The notes: generated from the sequence alone by a model not told the origin. A stretch of DNA of 64,000 bases from Streptomyces sulphureus DSM 40104 (GCF_000381025.1 NZ_KB905816.1:716355-780354); one strand, 5' to 3'; counted from the stretch's first letter, positions 33,354 to 42,085 are shown. Program-made: numbers and translations.

Positions 33354-33524
33354 GTGCCCGAGAGCCTGGACGCCACCGCGACCGCGGCGGCCCTCGGAAG
33401 AGGCGAGACCGACGCGCGCACCGTGGTGGAGGAGGCGCTCGCGCGGACCGAGCGACTCGACCCGCCCACAAGGCGGTTGTCCACACCCGGTTCGAGGAAG
33501 CGCTCGCCGAGGTGGACGCCTGAC
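33354..33524 (+). pseudogene. amidase N-terminal remnant with frameshift
   Basis: A GTG at 33354 with GGAGGAGGCTCGC upstream opens a frame starting MPESLDATATAAALGRGETDARTVVEE. This is followed by ALARTERLDP, the N-terminal helix pattern of amidase-signature enzymes. After RLDP the similarity continues in another frame as AVVHTRFEEALAEVDA and stops at 33522-33524. Normal amidases are about 450-500 residues, with the Lys-Ser-Ser catalytic residues far downstream; all of that is missing. The frame change near 33470 and the loss of the remaining ~90% mark this as a dead remnant. The rest of 33235-33803 has no gene I can recognise. Confidence 0.65.
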
Positions 33525-33803
33525 CAACGGTTTCCTCGCAGCGGCGGTGGGCACGGTCGTCCTGCTCATGCGGCACGGGCGGGCTCCCGCACAAGGAAGC
33601 CTCGTCGAACAGGAGGACGGCGTCCGCGCGACAGCCCCTGCCGAGCCCGTCAGGTGACCCCTGACTCACGGCCCACCGCCGGCCGGCCTAGACCGGAAGC
33701 GTCCCCGCTCCGTCTCCCGGCACCCGCGCGGCGCCGCCCGACCGAGGAGACCCGCCCGCACCGCACAGCCGACCGCGGACGTCCGTCCCCGACCGGGCGC
33801 GGA

Positions 33804-35165
33804 TCACCCCCCGGAACCCGAACTCCCCTCTCCCAGGTCGCCGTCGGGCGCTCCGTGGGCGGCTCCGGCGGGCTCCAGCACGCGCGAGGCTCCGATCGGC
33901 AGGTCCCACAGATCGTCCCGATCGAGGCCGGCCGCGCGCCAGGCGGCCCGCACGCGCAGCAGCGGCTCCAGCGGCGGCTCGGCCGAGAGCAGGAACGTCG
34001 CCCAGTGCATGGGGGCCATGCGCCGCGCACCGACATCGAGGCACGCCTGGACGGCCTCCTCCGGATCGGTGTGGACGGGTCGGAGCATCCAGCGCGGATC
34101 ATAGGCGCCGATCGGCAGCAGGCCGAGGTCGATCCCTGGGAAGGCTTCGCCGATCTCGCGGAAGAAGCGCCCGTACCCGGTGTCGCCCGCGAAGTAGACG
34201 CGGCGGCCGTCGGGCGCGGTGAGGACCCAGCCTCCCCACAGGGAGCGGCAGGTGTCGGTGAGGGTCCGCTTCGACCAGTGGTGCGCCGGGACGAAGTCGA
34301 ACCGCACACGGGGCCGCTCGCCGAGTCCCGACGCCCCCTCGGCCGCCGGAAGTTCGGCGCCCTCCCACCAGTCGAGCTCGGTGACGGTGGTGAAGCCGCG
34401 CTTGCGGCACCAGCCGCCGAGCCCGGCCGGGACGAAGAGCGGTGTCGCGCGCGGCAGGCGCCGCAGCGTGGGTGCGTCGAGGTGGTCGTAGTGGTTGTGC
34501 GAGAGCACCACCGCGTCGATCGTCGGCAGGTCCTCCCAGGGGAAGCCGACGGGCGTGATCCGCACCGGTGTGCCGAGGATGCGGCGGCTCCAGACCGGGT
34601 CGGTGAGGACGGTGAGCCCTCCGATCCGCAGGACCCAACTGGCGTGCCCGGCCCAGCCGATCGCGAGCGCGCGGGCGTCCACCTGCGGGAGCGGCGCCGG
34701 CGCGTACGGCAGCTTGGGGAGTTCCGCGCGCAGGGACGTCGCGCTCGGGCGCATGGCGCCTTCGCGCGCGAGGCGCGCGAAGGCGCGTACGCCGGGCAGC
34801 GGATCGGTGAGGCGGTCGGTGAAGGAGCGCGGCCAGTGCCGTTTGGCGCCGAGCGGATGCGCCTCGTCCGACGGGCGCTTGGGCGCGCGGCGCACCGACG
34901 GGGCGCGTTCGGGCTCGGCGGCACGGCTCCCGGGGTCGTCGTGCGCACCGCAGCCGCGCGGCTCCTCGGCCCACCGCAACTCCCGTGGCTGAGGGGTGCC
35001 TTCGGGCGGTTCGGGCGTCGTCGGCCCGGTGCCGCCCGTCCCGTCCGCCGGATTGCGGGGGTCGCGGTCGCGGGCGGCCCGGGGGGCGGTGCCTCCCGGG
35101 TACTCGGAGATGCCGGGGTGCTCGATCTCCTGGCCTTCCGCCTGTCCGTCCGCGCGTTCTGTCAC
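33804..35165 (-). CDS. MBL-fold hydrolase, NAPE-PLD-like, with extended N terminus
   Basis: Predicted 453-residue protein. Residues 1-100 are low-complexity, charged and Pro-rich. Residues about 105-440 form a metallo-beta-lactamase fold of the N-acyl-phosphatidylethanolamine phospholipase D-like group. This region has IGWAGHASWVLRIGG, LTDPVWSRR, VVLSHNHYDHLD (HxHxDH), FVPAGLGGWC, FVPAHHWSKR, YFAGDTGYG and PMHWATF. The GTG at 35165 overlaps the stop of the aminotransferase-like gene by 4 nt, so both are translated together. The C terminus is Gly/Ser-rich. Homologues hydrolyse phosphodiesters of lipids or are uncharacterised; the substrate here is unknown. Confidence 0.87.
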   Translation of the reverse strand: MTERADGQAEGQEIEHPGISEYPGGTAPRAARDRDPRNPADGTGGTGPTTPEPPEGTPQPRELRWAEEPRGCGAHDDPGSRAAEPERAPSVRRAPKRPSDEAHPLGAKRHWPRSFTDRLTDPLPGVRAFARLAREGAMRPSATSLRAELPKLPYAPAPLPQVDARALAIGWAGHASWVLRIGGLTVLTDPVWSRRILGTPVRITPVGFPWEDLPTIDAVVLSHNHYDHLDAPTLRRLPRATPLFVPAGLGGWCRKRGFTTVTELDWWEGAELPAAEGASGLGERPRVRFDFVPAHHWSKRTLTDTCRSLWGGWVLTAPDGRRVYFAGDTGYGRFFREIGEAFPGIDLGLLPIGAYDPRWMLRPVHTDPEEAVQACLDVGARRMAPMHWATFLLSAEPPLEPLLRVRAAWRAAGLDRDDLWDLPIGASRVLEPAGAAHGAPDGDLGEGSSGSGG

Positions 35166-36331
35166 CGGGCCGAGCTCCCATCCGTGAGTGCGCCGAGTGC
35201 GGTGTGCGCGGCGGCGAGCGCCTCGGCCACCGCGGGCTCTTCGAGCGGGTCCGCTGCGGGGCCTTCCGGCGGCAGGCCGGCGGCGAGCACGTCGGTGGAG
35301 AGTCGGACGCGGAGGGCCGCCGGGTCGTCGCCGAAGCGGTGCCCGCCCTGTGCGTACGGGCCGAGGCGGCTGACGAGCGCCGCCTCCAGCCGGGGCGCGT
35401 CGACCACGCCTGCGGACGCCAACTCGCCCCTGCGCGGCTCGAAATCGGCGTACAGCCCGCGTGCCGCACGCGGGGGACGGCAGACGGCGCCGGCCGCGGT
35501 GACCGCGCCGTGCAAGGCGCGGGCGAGTGCGCCGTGGAGCGCGGCCGACGCGGTGCGCCGGGTGCGCAACGCCGGGGGCTCCGCGAGTGCCTCGGCGGCC
35601 TCCCGCTCCGCCTGCGCCGTCGGTTCGGCGCGCAGCGTGCGGAGGACGCCGGCGGCGCCTGCGTGGAGCGCCTCTCCCCGCTCGGTGTCGGGGAAGCGGG
35701 CGAGCCCGGCGCGCCCGCCGGGCGGCAGGAGTGCGGCACCGAGCTCGGCGAGGACGACGACGGAGCCGGCGTACACGGTCCCGTGCAGCATCTCGGCCGG
35801 CGAGACGGTGACCGTGCCGTGCGCGGCGTGCGAGGTGTCGCGCCAGCTCTCGTCACTGACGACGAGGAGGCCCTCGTCGGCTGCGGCTTCGCAGACTTCG
35901 TGGAGTAGTTCGGGCGGTACGGCGGTGCCCGTCACCTCGTCGGCGACCGAGAGGACGAGGACGCGGGGGCGCTCGCCTTCCGCACGCGCCCGTCGCACCG
36001 TCTCCAGCAGCGCGACCGGGTCGGGTACGCCGCCGCACTCCGCGGGGGCGGAGATCCTCCGCACCCGGCGGTCGAGAAGCCGCGCCTGCGTCGCGTACCA
36101 GGCGGGGCACGGACGCGGGAGCAGGACGGTGCCGCGTGCCGTCTCGCCCGGGGGCGCGGAGGCGGCGACGGACGCGAGCGTGGCGAGGAGGAGCAGCGGG
36201 GCCGAAGGCGCTGCGAGGACCTGTGCGGGGGCGGTGACGATTCCTCTCCGCTCCCAGTAGCCGCAGGCGGCGCCCGTCACGGCGTGGGGCGCGGCGGGTT
36301 GGGGCACCGTCTTCCCTTCGCTGCTCCGCAT
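35162..36331 (-). CDS. aminotransferase class I/II-like protein lacking the PLP lysine
   Basis: Predicted 389-residue protein with the layout of a fold-type I aminotransferase. It has a small N-terminal arm with GAACGYWERRGI, a large-domain segment LLPRPCPAWYATQARLL, then GERPRVLVLSVADEVTGTAVPPELL in place of the NPTG loop, and VVSDESWRDTSH where family members have the conserved Asp-x-x-Tyr. At the position of the Schiff-base lysine the sequence reads YAGSVVVLAELGAALLPPGG, with no lysine. The only lysine in the whole chain is Lys7. The ATG at 36331 lies 9 nt after GGAGG. It is coupled to the downstream MBL hydrolase gene. It is probably not a PLP transaminase; a binding or regulatory role is inferred. 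Confidence 0.75.
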   Translation of the reverse strand: MRSSEGKTVPQPAAPHAVTGAACGYWERRGIVTAPAQVLAAPSAPLLLLATLASVAASAPPGETARGTVLLPRPCPAWYATQARLLDRRVRRISAPAECGGVPDPVALLETVRRARAEGERPRVLVLSVADEVTGTAVPPELLHEVCEAAADEGLLVVSDESWRDTSHAAHGTVTVSPAEMLHGTVYAGSVVVLAELGAALLPPGGRAGLARFPDTERGEALHAGAAGVLRTLRAEPTAQAEREAAEALAEPPALRTRRTASAALHGALARALHGAVTAAGAVCRPPRAARGLYADFEPRRGELASAGVVDAPRLEAALVSRLGPYAQGGHRFGDDPAALRVRLSTDVLAAGLPPEGPAADPLEEPAVAEALAAAHTALGALTDGSSAR

Positions 36332-36559
36332 CGCCTGCCGCCTCCGTCCCGCCTGCGACCGTGCGGGCGCCCTTAGATCAGACAAAACGCCCAGTGGCAC
36401 CACCTTGGCAGAACCCCCTGTCCCGGGGAACGGCGACACCGCCCCGTTCACTCGCGGGCGCGCGCCGTGGTGTCGTCCGCACGGGGTGCACGCCGGGGTG
36501 CGGGTCCGCACAGGGGATCGACCTGACGAGGCGCCGAGACGCCAACTACCCTGCTGGGC

Positions 36560-36910
36560 ATGGATATTCTGGGGACCTCGCTGCGAGTCTGCGTCGACGA
36601 TCTGGATGCCGCCGTACCGGTGTACGAGCGGCTGGCGAACTCCGAGGCGGCCAGGTTCCGCCAGGGCCCCGTCGAGGTCGCGGCGGTGGGGCCGTTCTTT
36701 CTGATGAGCGGGCCCGAGGGCCACCTCGCCGTGCTCGGCAAGGTGGCGGCGACGCTCGCCGTGAAGGACGTCGGCGAGGCGGTGAGCGATCTCCAGGCGG
36801 TCGGCGCGGAGATCGTCGCAGGGCCGAGTGCGACGCCGATCGGGCGCAGCCTCGTCGCACGCCACCCCGACGGCACCTTCTTCGAGTACGTGGACCGTCA
36901 GGGCGGCTGA
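36560..36910 (+). CDS. small VOC/glyoxalase-superfamily protein
   Basis: Predicted 116-residue single-domain protein of the vicinal-oxygen-chelate superfamily. The beta-alpha-beta-beta-beta pattern is visible: LGTSLRVCVDDLDAAVPVYERL, VGPFFLMSG, LAVLGKVAATLAVKDVGEAVSDLQAVGAEIV and VARHPDGTFFEYVDRQ, with the C-terminal Glu that is usually a metal ligand. The ATG at 36560 lacks a strong ribosome site (CTGCTGGGC). It is monocistronic and divergent from the aminotransferase-like gene. Function cannot be predicted beyond the fold. Confidence 0.85.
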   Translation: MDILGTSLRVCVDDLDAAVPVYERLANSEAARFRQGPVEVAAVGPFFLMSGPEGHLAVLGKVAATLAVKDVGEAVSDLQAVGAEIVAGPSATPIGRSLVARHPDGTFFEYVDRQGG

Positions 36911-36918
36911 ACACCGCA

Positions 36919-36955
36919 GCGCACCGGCGCCGGCTCGGGGGCGGCGCCGGTGCGC
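36919..36955. terminator. bidirectional hairpin between VOC and dehydrogenase genes
   Basis: GCGCACCGGCGCCG (36919-36932) pairs perfectly with CGGCGCCGGTGCGC (36942-36955) around a 9-nt loop. It begins 8 nt after the VOC stop and lies 34 nt after the end of the convergent dehydrogenase gene, so it can end both transcripts. Confidence 0.75.
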
Positions 36956-36989
36956 GGGGACCCCCGCCCCGCGGGCGGGGGATGCGGCG

Positions 36990-37979
36990 TCAGGGCTGGA
37001 CGACGATCTTGCGTCCCTGGCCTGCGGCGAACCGCTCCATCGCCTGCGGGTACTCGTCGAGCGACATCCGGTCCGAGATGAAGACGTCCGGGTCGAGGAC
37101 GCCCGTCGCGAAGAGTTCGGCCGCCCGCTCGTAGCTGTGGAGCACCGCCATCGAGCCGGTGATGGTGATCTCCTGGTTGTAGATCCGGTACGGCTCGATC
37201 GTCGCCCGGGTCGCGTAGTCGGCGACGCCGAACTGGAGGAAGGTGCCGGCCTTGGCGACGCGTCCGAGCCCGTCCTGGATCGCGGTGCCGTTGCCGGTCG
37301 CGTCGATCACCAGGTCCCAGCCGCCGGGGCGGTCGAGCTCGTCGGCACCGGCCGCCACGGCGGTGCACCCCAACTGGTCGGCGGTGGCCAGGCGTTCGGG
37401 GTTGACGTCGAGCACGTCGACGGTCGCGGCGCCCGTGCGCTTCGCGAGCTGGAGCATCATCAGGCCCATCGTCCCGCTGCCGTAGATGAGGACGTGCGCG
37501 GCGAGGGTCGAGCGCAGGACGTCGTAGCCGCGGACGGCGCAGGAGAGGGGCTCGATGAGCGCCGCGTCCTCGGTGCGCACGTGCTCGGGGAGCCGGACGC
37601 AGTTGGCGACGGGCGCCACGGCGTACTCGGCCGCGCCGCCCGCGGTGGTGACGCCGATCGCGTTCCAGCGGTCGCAGAGGTTGTTGTGACCGGTCCGGCA
37701 GTAGCGGCACTCGAAGCAGTAGAGCGAAGGGTCGACGGCGACGCGGTCGCCCACGCCCACCTCGGTGACCGCGCTGCCCACGGCGGCCACCTCGCCGGCG
37801 AACTCGTGTCCCGGCACCAGCGGCAGCGAGGGTGCGAACTCCCCTTGCAGGATGTGGAGATCGGTCCCGCAGATCCCGCAGGCGGTGACGTCGACGACGA
37901 CCTCGCGCGGCCCGGGCGTCGGATCGGGGACGGTGGTGAGGGAGACCTTGCCGGGCTCCTCTACGAGTGCGGCCTTCAC
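36990..37979 (-). CDS. zinc-dependent polyol/alcohol dehydrogenase
   Basis: Predicted 329-residue medium-chain dehydrogenase of the sorbitol/threonine dehydrogenase type. Catalytic zinc ligands are in ACGICGTDLH (Cys) and LVPGHEFAGEV (His-Glu). The structural zinc cysteines are in CFECRYCRTGHNNLC. The NAD-binding site is VLIYGSGTMGLMML, and the segment DVNPERLATA carries the acidic residue that selects NAD. The GTG at 37979 follows TAGGAGCAGTCAA and overlaps the permease stop by 4 nt. As last gene of the polyol importer operon it probably oxidises the imported polyol to a ketose. Confidence 0.9.
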   Translation of the reverse strand: MKAALVEEPGKVSLTTVPDPTPGPREVVVDVTACGICGTDLHILQGEFAPSLPLVPGHEFAGEVAAVGSAVTEVGVGDRVAVDPSLYCFECRYCRTGHNNLCDRWNAIGVTTAGGAAEYAVAPVANCVRLPEHVRTEDAALIEPLSCAVRGYDVLRSTLAAHVLIYGSGTMGLMMLQLAKRTGAATVDVLDVNPERLATADQLGCTAVAAGADELDRPGGWDLVIDATGNGTAIQDGLGRVAKAGTFLQFGVADYATRATIEPYRIYNQEITITGSMAVLHSYERAAELFATGVLDPDVFISDRMSLDEYPQAMERFAAGQGRKIVVQP

Positions 37980-38875
37980 TTGACTGCTCCTAGCGACAGG
38001 CCCTGGACGAGTTTGTCCTGGGCGGCGAACCCTGCGGCGAGCACCGGCAGGGAGATCACGAGGGATGCGGCGCACACCTTCGCCAGGAAGAGCCCCTGAC
38101 TGGTGATGAAACCGGTGAGGAAGACGGGCGAGGTCTGCGCCACTACGCCGGTGAGCACCCGCGCGAAGAGCATCTCGTTCCAGGAGAAGATGAAGCAGAT
38201 CAGCGCCGTCGCCGCGATCCCTGGCCCGGCGACGGGTGCCACCACCCGCGCGAGGACGGTCGGCAGCCGCGCCCCGTCGATCTGCGCCGCCTCGATCAGC
38301 GAGACCGGCACCTCGGCGAGGAAGGACTGCATCATCCACACCGCGATCGGCAGGTTCATCGAGGTGTAGAGGATGACGAGGAGCCAGACGTTGTCGAGGA
38401 AGCCGGTGTTCTTGGCGAAGAGGTAGATCGGCAGCAGACCGGCGACGAGCGGCAGCATCTTCGTGGAGAGGAAGAAGAAGAGCACGTCCGTCCACCGCTT
38501 CACCGGGCGGATGGAGAGCGCGTACGCCGCCGGCATGGCGAGGAGCAGCACCAGCACCGTCGAACAGATCGACGCCGTCGCGGAGTTGGCCAGCGCGGGC
38601 CAGGGGCTGGCGCCGCCGCCGACGCCGAAGAAGTCGCGGTAGCCGTCGAGGGTGAGGGGCGCCGCGAGGGAGGGCGGGTTGGTGGCCGCGTCGCCCTCGG
38701 AGTGGAAGGAGGTGAGGAGCATCCACAGCATCGGCAGTACGAAGAGGATGCCCACGATCCAGGCGAGCAGGCCGAGTGCGGCCCCCGCGGTGCGGTTGCG
38801 CCCGACGCGCGTGGTGGGCGCGGGCGGGCCGCCGGCGGTGACGGCGGCGGGAGGAGCCTGGGTGGGGGCGCTCAT
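37976..38875 (-). CDS. polyol/sugar ABC transporter permease 2 (MalG-like)
   Basis: Predicted 299-residue inner membrane permease of the MalG/carbohydrate uptake 1 family, with six hydrophobic segments after a polar N terminus. The cytoplasmic EAA loop that contacts the ATPase is visible as PVSLIEAAQIDGARLPTVLARVVAP. The ATG at 38875 overlaps the stop of the first permease gene by 4 nt. No ATPase gene lies in the operon; as in many Streptomyces importers of this class, a shared MsiK-type ATPase elsewhere presumably powers it. Confidence 0.9.
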   Translation of the reverse strand: MSAPTQAPPAAVTAGGPPAPTTRVGRNRTAGAALGLLAWIVGILFVLPMLWMLLTSFHSEGDAATNPPSLAAPLTLDGYRDFFGVGGGASPWPALANSATASICSTVLVLLLAMPAAYALSIRPVKRWTDVLFFFLSTKMLPLVAGLLPIYLFAKNTGFLDNVWLLVILYTSMNLPIAVWMMQSFLAEVPVSLIEAAQIDGARLPTVLARVVAPVAGPGIAATALICFIFSWNEMLFARVLTGVVAQTSPVFLTGFITSQGLFLAKVCAASLVISLPVLAAGFAAQDKLVQGLSLGAVK

Positions 38876-39825
38876 GAGCGGGCCTCCTCGCGGAAGAGGG
38901 ACGAGACCACCCGCAGCGCGAAGGTGGCGATGATCAGCGAGCCGAGGACGACGAGCACGCCGGCTGCCGAGGCGAGTCCGTACTCGTGGCCCTGGTAGAA
39001 GGTCTGGTAGATCGTGTAGGGCAGGTTGGCGGTGCCGAGGCCGCCCGAGGTGATCGTGAAGACGGCGTCGAAGTTCTGCACGATGTAGATCGAGCCGAGC
39101 AGCACGCCGAGTTCGAGGTAGCGCCGCAGGTGCGGCAGCGTCAGATAGCGGAAGATGTGCCAGGTGCCGGCCCCGTCGACGCGGGCCGCCTCGATCATCT
39201 CGGGCGGGCGGGACTGCAACCCGGCGAGCAGGATCAGCATCATGAACGGCGTCCACTGCCAGATCAGCGAGACCTCGACCGCGGCCAGCGGCATCTCCGC
39301 CACCCAGTCCGGCTGGGGCGCGTCGCCCCCGAAGAGGCTCCACACGGCGTTGAGCACACCGTTGATGAGGCCGTACTCCGGGTTGTAGAGGACGTGCTTC
39401 CACAGCAGCGCCGCCGCCACGGGAACGAGCAGGAAGGGGGCGATGAGCATCGTGCGGACGGCCGCGCGTCCCCGGAACTTCCGGTCGAGGAGGAGCGCCA
39501 GGAGGAGGCCGAGCACCAGGCTGACGAGGACGACGACGACCGTGAGGACGATTGTGGTCAGCACCGATTTGCGGAGCTCGGCGTCTCCGAGCACCTCCGC
39601 GTAGTTGGCGAAGCCGTCGAAGCTGCGCGCCTGGGGGTAGAGGGCGTTCCAGTCGAAGAGGGAGATCACCACCGTCGCCACCATGGGGAGCTGGGTGACG
39701 ATGATGAGGAAGACGAGCGCGGGCAGCAGCGGGGCGCGGGTGACCCAGGCGCGGAGCTTCTGCGGCGGCGCCGGCCTGCGCTCGCCCGAGGCGGGCGCGG
39801 GGGGCGTGGTGGTGTGTGTGGTCAT
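38872..39825 (-). CDS. polyol/sugar ABC transporter permease 1 (MalF-like)
   Basis: Predicted 317-residue permease of the MalF/carbohydrate uptake 1 family. After a ~28-residue polar tail there are six hydrophobic segments (LPALVFLIIVTQLPMVATVV first). The EAA loop reads RPPEMIEAARVDGAGTWHIFRYLTLPHL. The ATG at 39825 overlaps the binding-protein stop by 4 nt and the gene end overlaps the second permease, so three subunits are tightly coupled. Confidence 0.9.
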   Translation of the reverse strand: MTTHTTTPPAPASGERRPAPPQKLRAWVTRAPLLPALVFLIIVTQLPMVATVVISLFDWNALYPQARSFDGFANYAEVLGDAELRKSVLTTIVLTVVVVLVSLVLGLLLALLLDRKFRGRAAVRTMLIAPFLLVPVAAALLWKHVLYNPEYGLINGVLNAVWSLFGGDAPQPDWVAEMPLAAVEVSLIWQWTPFMMLILLAGLQSRPPEMIEAARVDGAGTWHIFRYLTLPHLRRYLELGVLLGSIYIVQNFDAVFTITSGGLGTANLPYTIYQTFYQGHEYGLASAAGVLVVLGSLIIATFALRVVSSLFREEARS

Positions 39826-41177
39826 CGGCCCTCGTACTCCTCAGCGACCTCGTCCGCGAGCTGCTGTGACTTCTTCAGCGCCGACTCGACCGACTGGCGT
39901 CCGGCGATGGCCGCGCTGATCTCCTGCGAGACCTTGGTCCCCAGGTCGGAGAACTCGGGGATGTCGACGAACTGGATGCCGATCGTGGGGCGTTGCTGCA
40001 CGCCGGGGTCGCGCGGGTCGGCCTCGACGACGGCCTTACGCGTCACCTCGGCGAAGGCGCCGGCCGCCTTCCGGTACTCCGGGTACTTGTAGGTGGAAGC
40101 GCGCTTCCCTGCGGGGACGTCCGCCCAGCCGCTCTCCTCGCCGACGAGGCGCTCGTACTTCTTGCCCGAGGCCCAGGAGATGAACTTCCACGCCTTGTCC
40201 TTGTTCTGGGACGCCTCCTGGAGCCCCCAGGCCCAACTGTAGAGCCAGCCGGAGGCATCGGTGCGCACCACGGGCGCGGGCACGTACCCGATCTTCCCCT
40301 TCACCGGCGACTTCGCCGCCTCCAGGGAGCCGGCACCGGCCGTGGCGTCGTACCACATGGCCGTCTTGCCCTGGGTCATGTTGTTGAGGCACTCGGCGTA
40401 CCCGGACTGCGCGGCGCCGGACTGGCCGTGCTTGCGGACGAGGTCGACGTAGAACTTGGTCGCCTTCTGGAAGGCGGGCGAGTCGAGCTTCGCGTTCCAG
40501 TTCTTGTCGAACCAGGTGCCGCCGAAGGTGTTGACGACGCTCGTCAGCGGGGCGATCACCTCGCCCCAACCGGGCAGCCCGCGCAGGCAGATGCCCTTGA
40601 GCCCCTTCTTCGCGCCGTCCGCCTTCGCGGCGAGCTCGGCGACCTGCGGCCAGGTGGGCTTCTTCGGCATCTTCAGGCCCGCTTCCTCGAAGACGTCCTT
40701 GCGGTACATCAGGAAGGAGGACTCGCCGTAGAAGGGCTGGGCGTACATCTTGCCGTCCTCGCCGCTGAGGGACTGGCGGATGGAGGGGAGGACGTCCTTC
40801 TGGTCGAAGTGCCGGTCCTTGCGCGTGTACTCGTCGAGCGGGTGCAGCCAGCCGTTCTTCGCGTAGATCGGGGTCTCGTAGTTGCTGAGGGTGGCGACGT
40901 CGTACTGGCCGGCCTGGTTGGCGAAGTCCTGGCCGATCTTGTCGCGGACGTCGTTCTCTGGGAGCACGGTGAAGTTGACCTTGATGCCGGTCTCCGCGGT
41001 GAAGTGCTTGGCCGTGAGTTTCTGCAACTCCACCATCTGCGGGTTGTTCACCATCAGCACATTGATGGTGTCACCGCCGGCACCGGCGCCTCCTGCTCCG
41101 GCGCAGCCGGCGAGCAGCGCGCAGGCTGCCGCCGACCCTATGACCGCGCGCGCCGTGTGGCGGCTCTGGCTGCGCAT
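39822..41177 (-). CDS. polyol/sugar ABC transporter substrate-binding lipoprotein (SmoE-like)
   Basis: Predicted 451-residue extracytoplasmic lipoprotein of the carbohydrate-binding family 1. The signal peptide ends in the lipobox ALLAGC (lipidated Cys near residue 26). Binding-protein segments include LTAKHFTAETGIKVNFTVLPEND, YDVATLSNYETPIYAKNGWL, YAQPFYGESSFLMYRKDVF, MTQGKTAMWYDATAGAGSLE and SWAWGLQEASQNKDKAW, as in sorbitol/mannitol-binding proteins. I chose the ATG at 41177, preceded by CAGGAGTCCAACA, over upstream in-frame codons. It is the first transporter gene after the DeoR regulator, with a 55-bp gap. Confidence 0.9.
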   Translation of the reverse strand: MRSQSRHTARAVIGSAAACALLAGCAGAGGAGAGGDTINVLMVNNPQMVELQKLTAKHFTAETGIKVNFTVLPENDVRDKIGQDFANQAGQYDVATLSNYETPIYAKNGWLHPLDEYTRKDRHFDQKDVLPSIRQSLSGEDGKMYAQPFYGESSFLMYRKDVFEEAGLKMPKKPTWPQVAELAAKADGAKKGLKGICLRGLPGWGEVIAPLTSVVNTFGGTWFDKNWNAKLDSPAFQKATKFYVDLVRKHGQSGAAQSGYAECLNNMTQGKTAMWYDATAGAGSLEAAKSPVKGKIGYVPAPVVRTDASGWLYSWAWGLQEASQNKDKAWKFISWASGKKYERLVGEESGWADVPAGKRASTYKYPEYRKAAGAFAEVTRKAVVEADPRDPGVQQRPTIGIQFVDIPEFSDLGTKVSQEISAAIAGRQSVESALKKSQQLADEVAEEYEGR

Positions 41178-41232
41178 TGTTGGACTCCTGGGATCGAGGG
41201 ACGTGAGGGTTGGCTGAGGGGGCGGCCCGCCG

Positions 41233-41997
41233 TCAGACACGGACGACGTTCGGCCCCTGGAGGGAGTAGCGATGGGCCTCGGCAGCGGGAAGGCCCGTGT
41301 CGGTGACGATCGCCTCGAAGGCGCCGACGTCGGCGAAACGGCAGAAGCTCACCGCCCCGAACTTGGTGTGCAGCCCGGCGAAGATCCGCCGCCTGGAGGC
41401 GCGCAGCGCCTGTGACTTGACCTCGGCGACCGCGGGCGAGGGTGTGGTGAGGCCGTGCTCGCGGGAGATGCCGTTGGCGCCGAGGAAGGCGAGGTCGATG
41501 ACGAACCCGGAGAGCATGCGCGTCGTCCAGTGGTCGACGGTGGCGAGGGTGCTGCCGCGCACGCGCCCGCCGAGGAGCAGCACGGTGTAGGAGTCGACCC
41601 CCGCGAGCGCGCCCGCCGTCGTCAGGGAGGCGGTGAGGACGGTCAACTCCCGGTCCCGGGGCAGGGCTTCGGCGATGAGTTGGGGGGTGAACCCTTCGTC
41701 GACGAAGACCGTCTCCGCCTCGCCGAGGAGGTCGGCCGCTGCCGCGGCGATGCGCCGCTTCTCCGGTACGTGCATCGTGGTGCGGAAGGCGAGCGTCGTC
41801 TCGAAGCCCGCGCTTTCCACCGGGTAGGCGCCACCGTGCGTGCGGCGCAGCAGGCCGCGCTGCTCCAGCACACGCAGGTCCCGGCGGATCGTCTCGCGTG
41901 CGACGCCGAGCACGGAGGAGAGTTCGGAGACGTCGACGGACCCCGCCTTGCGCGCCGTTCCCACGATGCGCCGCTGGCGCTCCTCGGCACCGCTCAC
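41233..41997 (-). CDS. DeoR/GlpR-family transcriptional repressor
   Basis: Predicted 254-residue regulator. Residues about 5-60 are the DeoR winged helix (ERQRRIVGTARKAGSVDVSELSSVLGVARETIRRDLRVLEQRGLLRRTHGGA, in order) with the signature VSELS...GVARETIRRDL. Residues about 75-245 are the sugar-phosphate-sensing DeoRC domain (TVFVDEGFTPQLIAEAL, LTVLTASLTTAGAL, LLLGGRVRGSTLATVD, FLGANGISREHGLTTPSP). I chose the GTG at 41997, seven bases after GGAGGT; a GTG nine bases earlier overlaps that ribosome site. It leads the polyol operon and probably represses it until a phosphorylated sugar or polyol accumulates. Confidence 0.9.
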   Translation of the reverse strand: MSGAEERQRRIVGTARKAGSVDVSELSSVLGVARETIRRDLRVLEQRGLLRRTHGGAYPVESAGFETTLAFRTTMHVPEKRRIAAAAADLLGEAETVFVDEGFTPQLIAEALPRDRELTVLTASLTTAGALAGVDSYTVLLLGGRVRGSTLATVDHWTTRMLSGFVIDLAFLGANGISREHGLTTPSPAVAEVKSQALRASRRRIFAGLHTKFGAVSFCRFADVGAFEAIVTDTGLPAAEAHRYSLQGPNVVRV

Positions 41998-42057
41998 GCG
42001 CCCCACCTCCGTACGTCACACCGTGCGCCGGACACCCGCGCACGGGTCGACCGGGCT

Positions 42058-42085
42058 CCGTTCGGTCAACTCGCTGACCGAACGG
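42058..42085. promoter_or_regulatory. perfect 11-bp inverted repeat, probable DeoR operator
   Basis: CCGTTCGGTCA (42058-42068) and TGACCGAACGG (42075-42085) are perfect inverted copies around the 6-bp spacer ACTCGC, 61-88 bp before the DeoR start codon. A further near-copy of one arm, TGACCGAGCGGGC, lies at 42159-42171 (one difference over 13 bp from TGACCGAACGGGC). This arrangement suits autoregulation and control of the polyol operon. The rest of 41998-42368 carries no gene. Confidence 0.65.

Noticed and set aside
31527..36260. Very long open frame on the plus strand
   Set aside because: It runs antisense or out of frame to several well-supported genes and its product is Arg/Pro/Ala-rich without any family signature, a typical artefact of high-GC DNA.
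31787..36331. Phospholipid-remodelling operon from the two MBL hydrolases and DedA
   Set aside because: The first MBL/DedA pair and the second MBL/aminotransferase pair are on opposite strands and separated by an amidase remnant, so they are not one operon.
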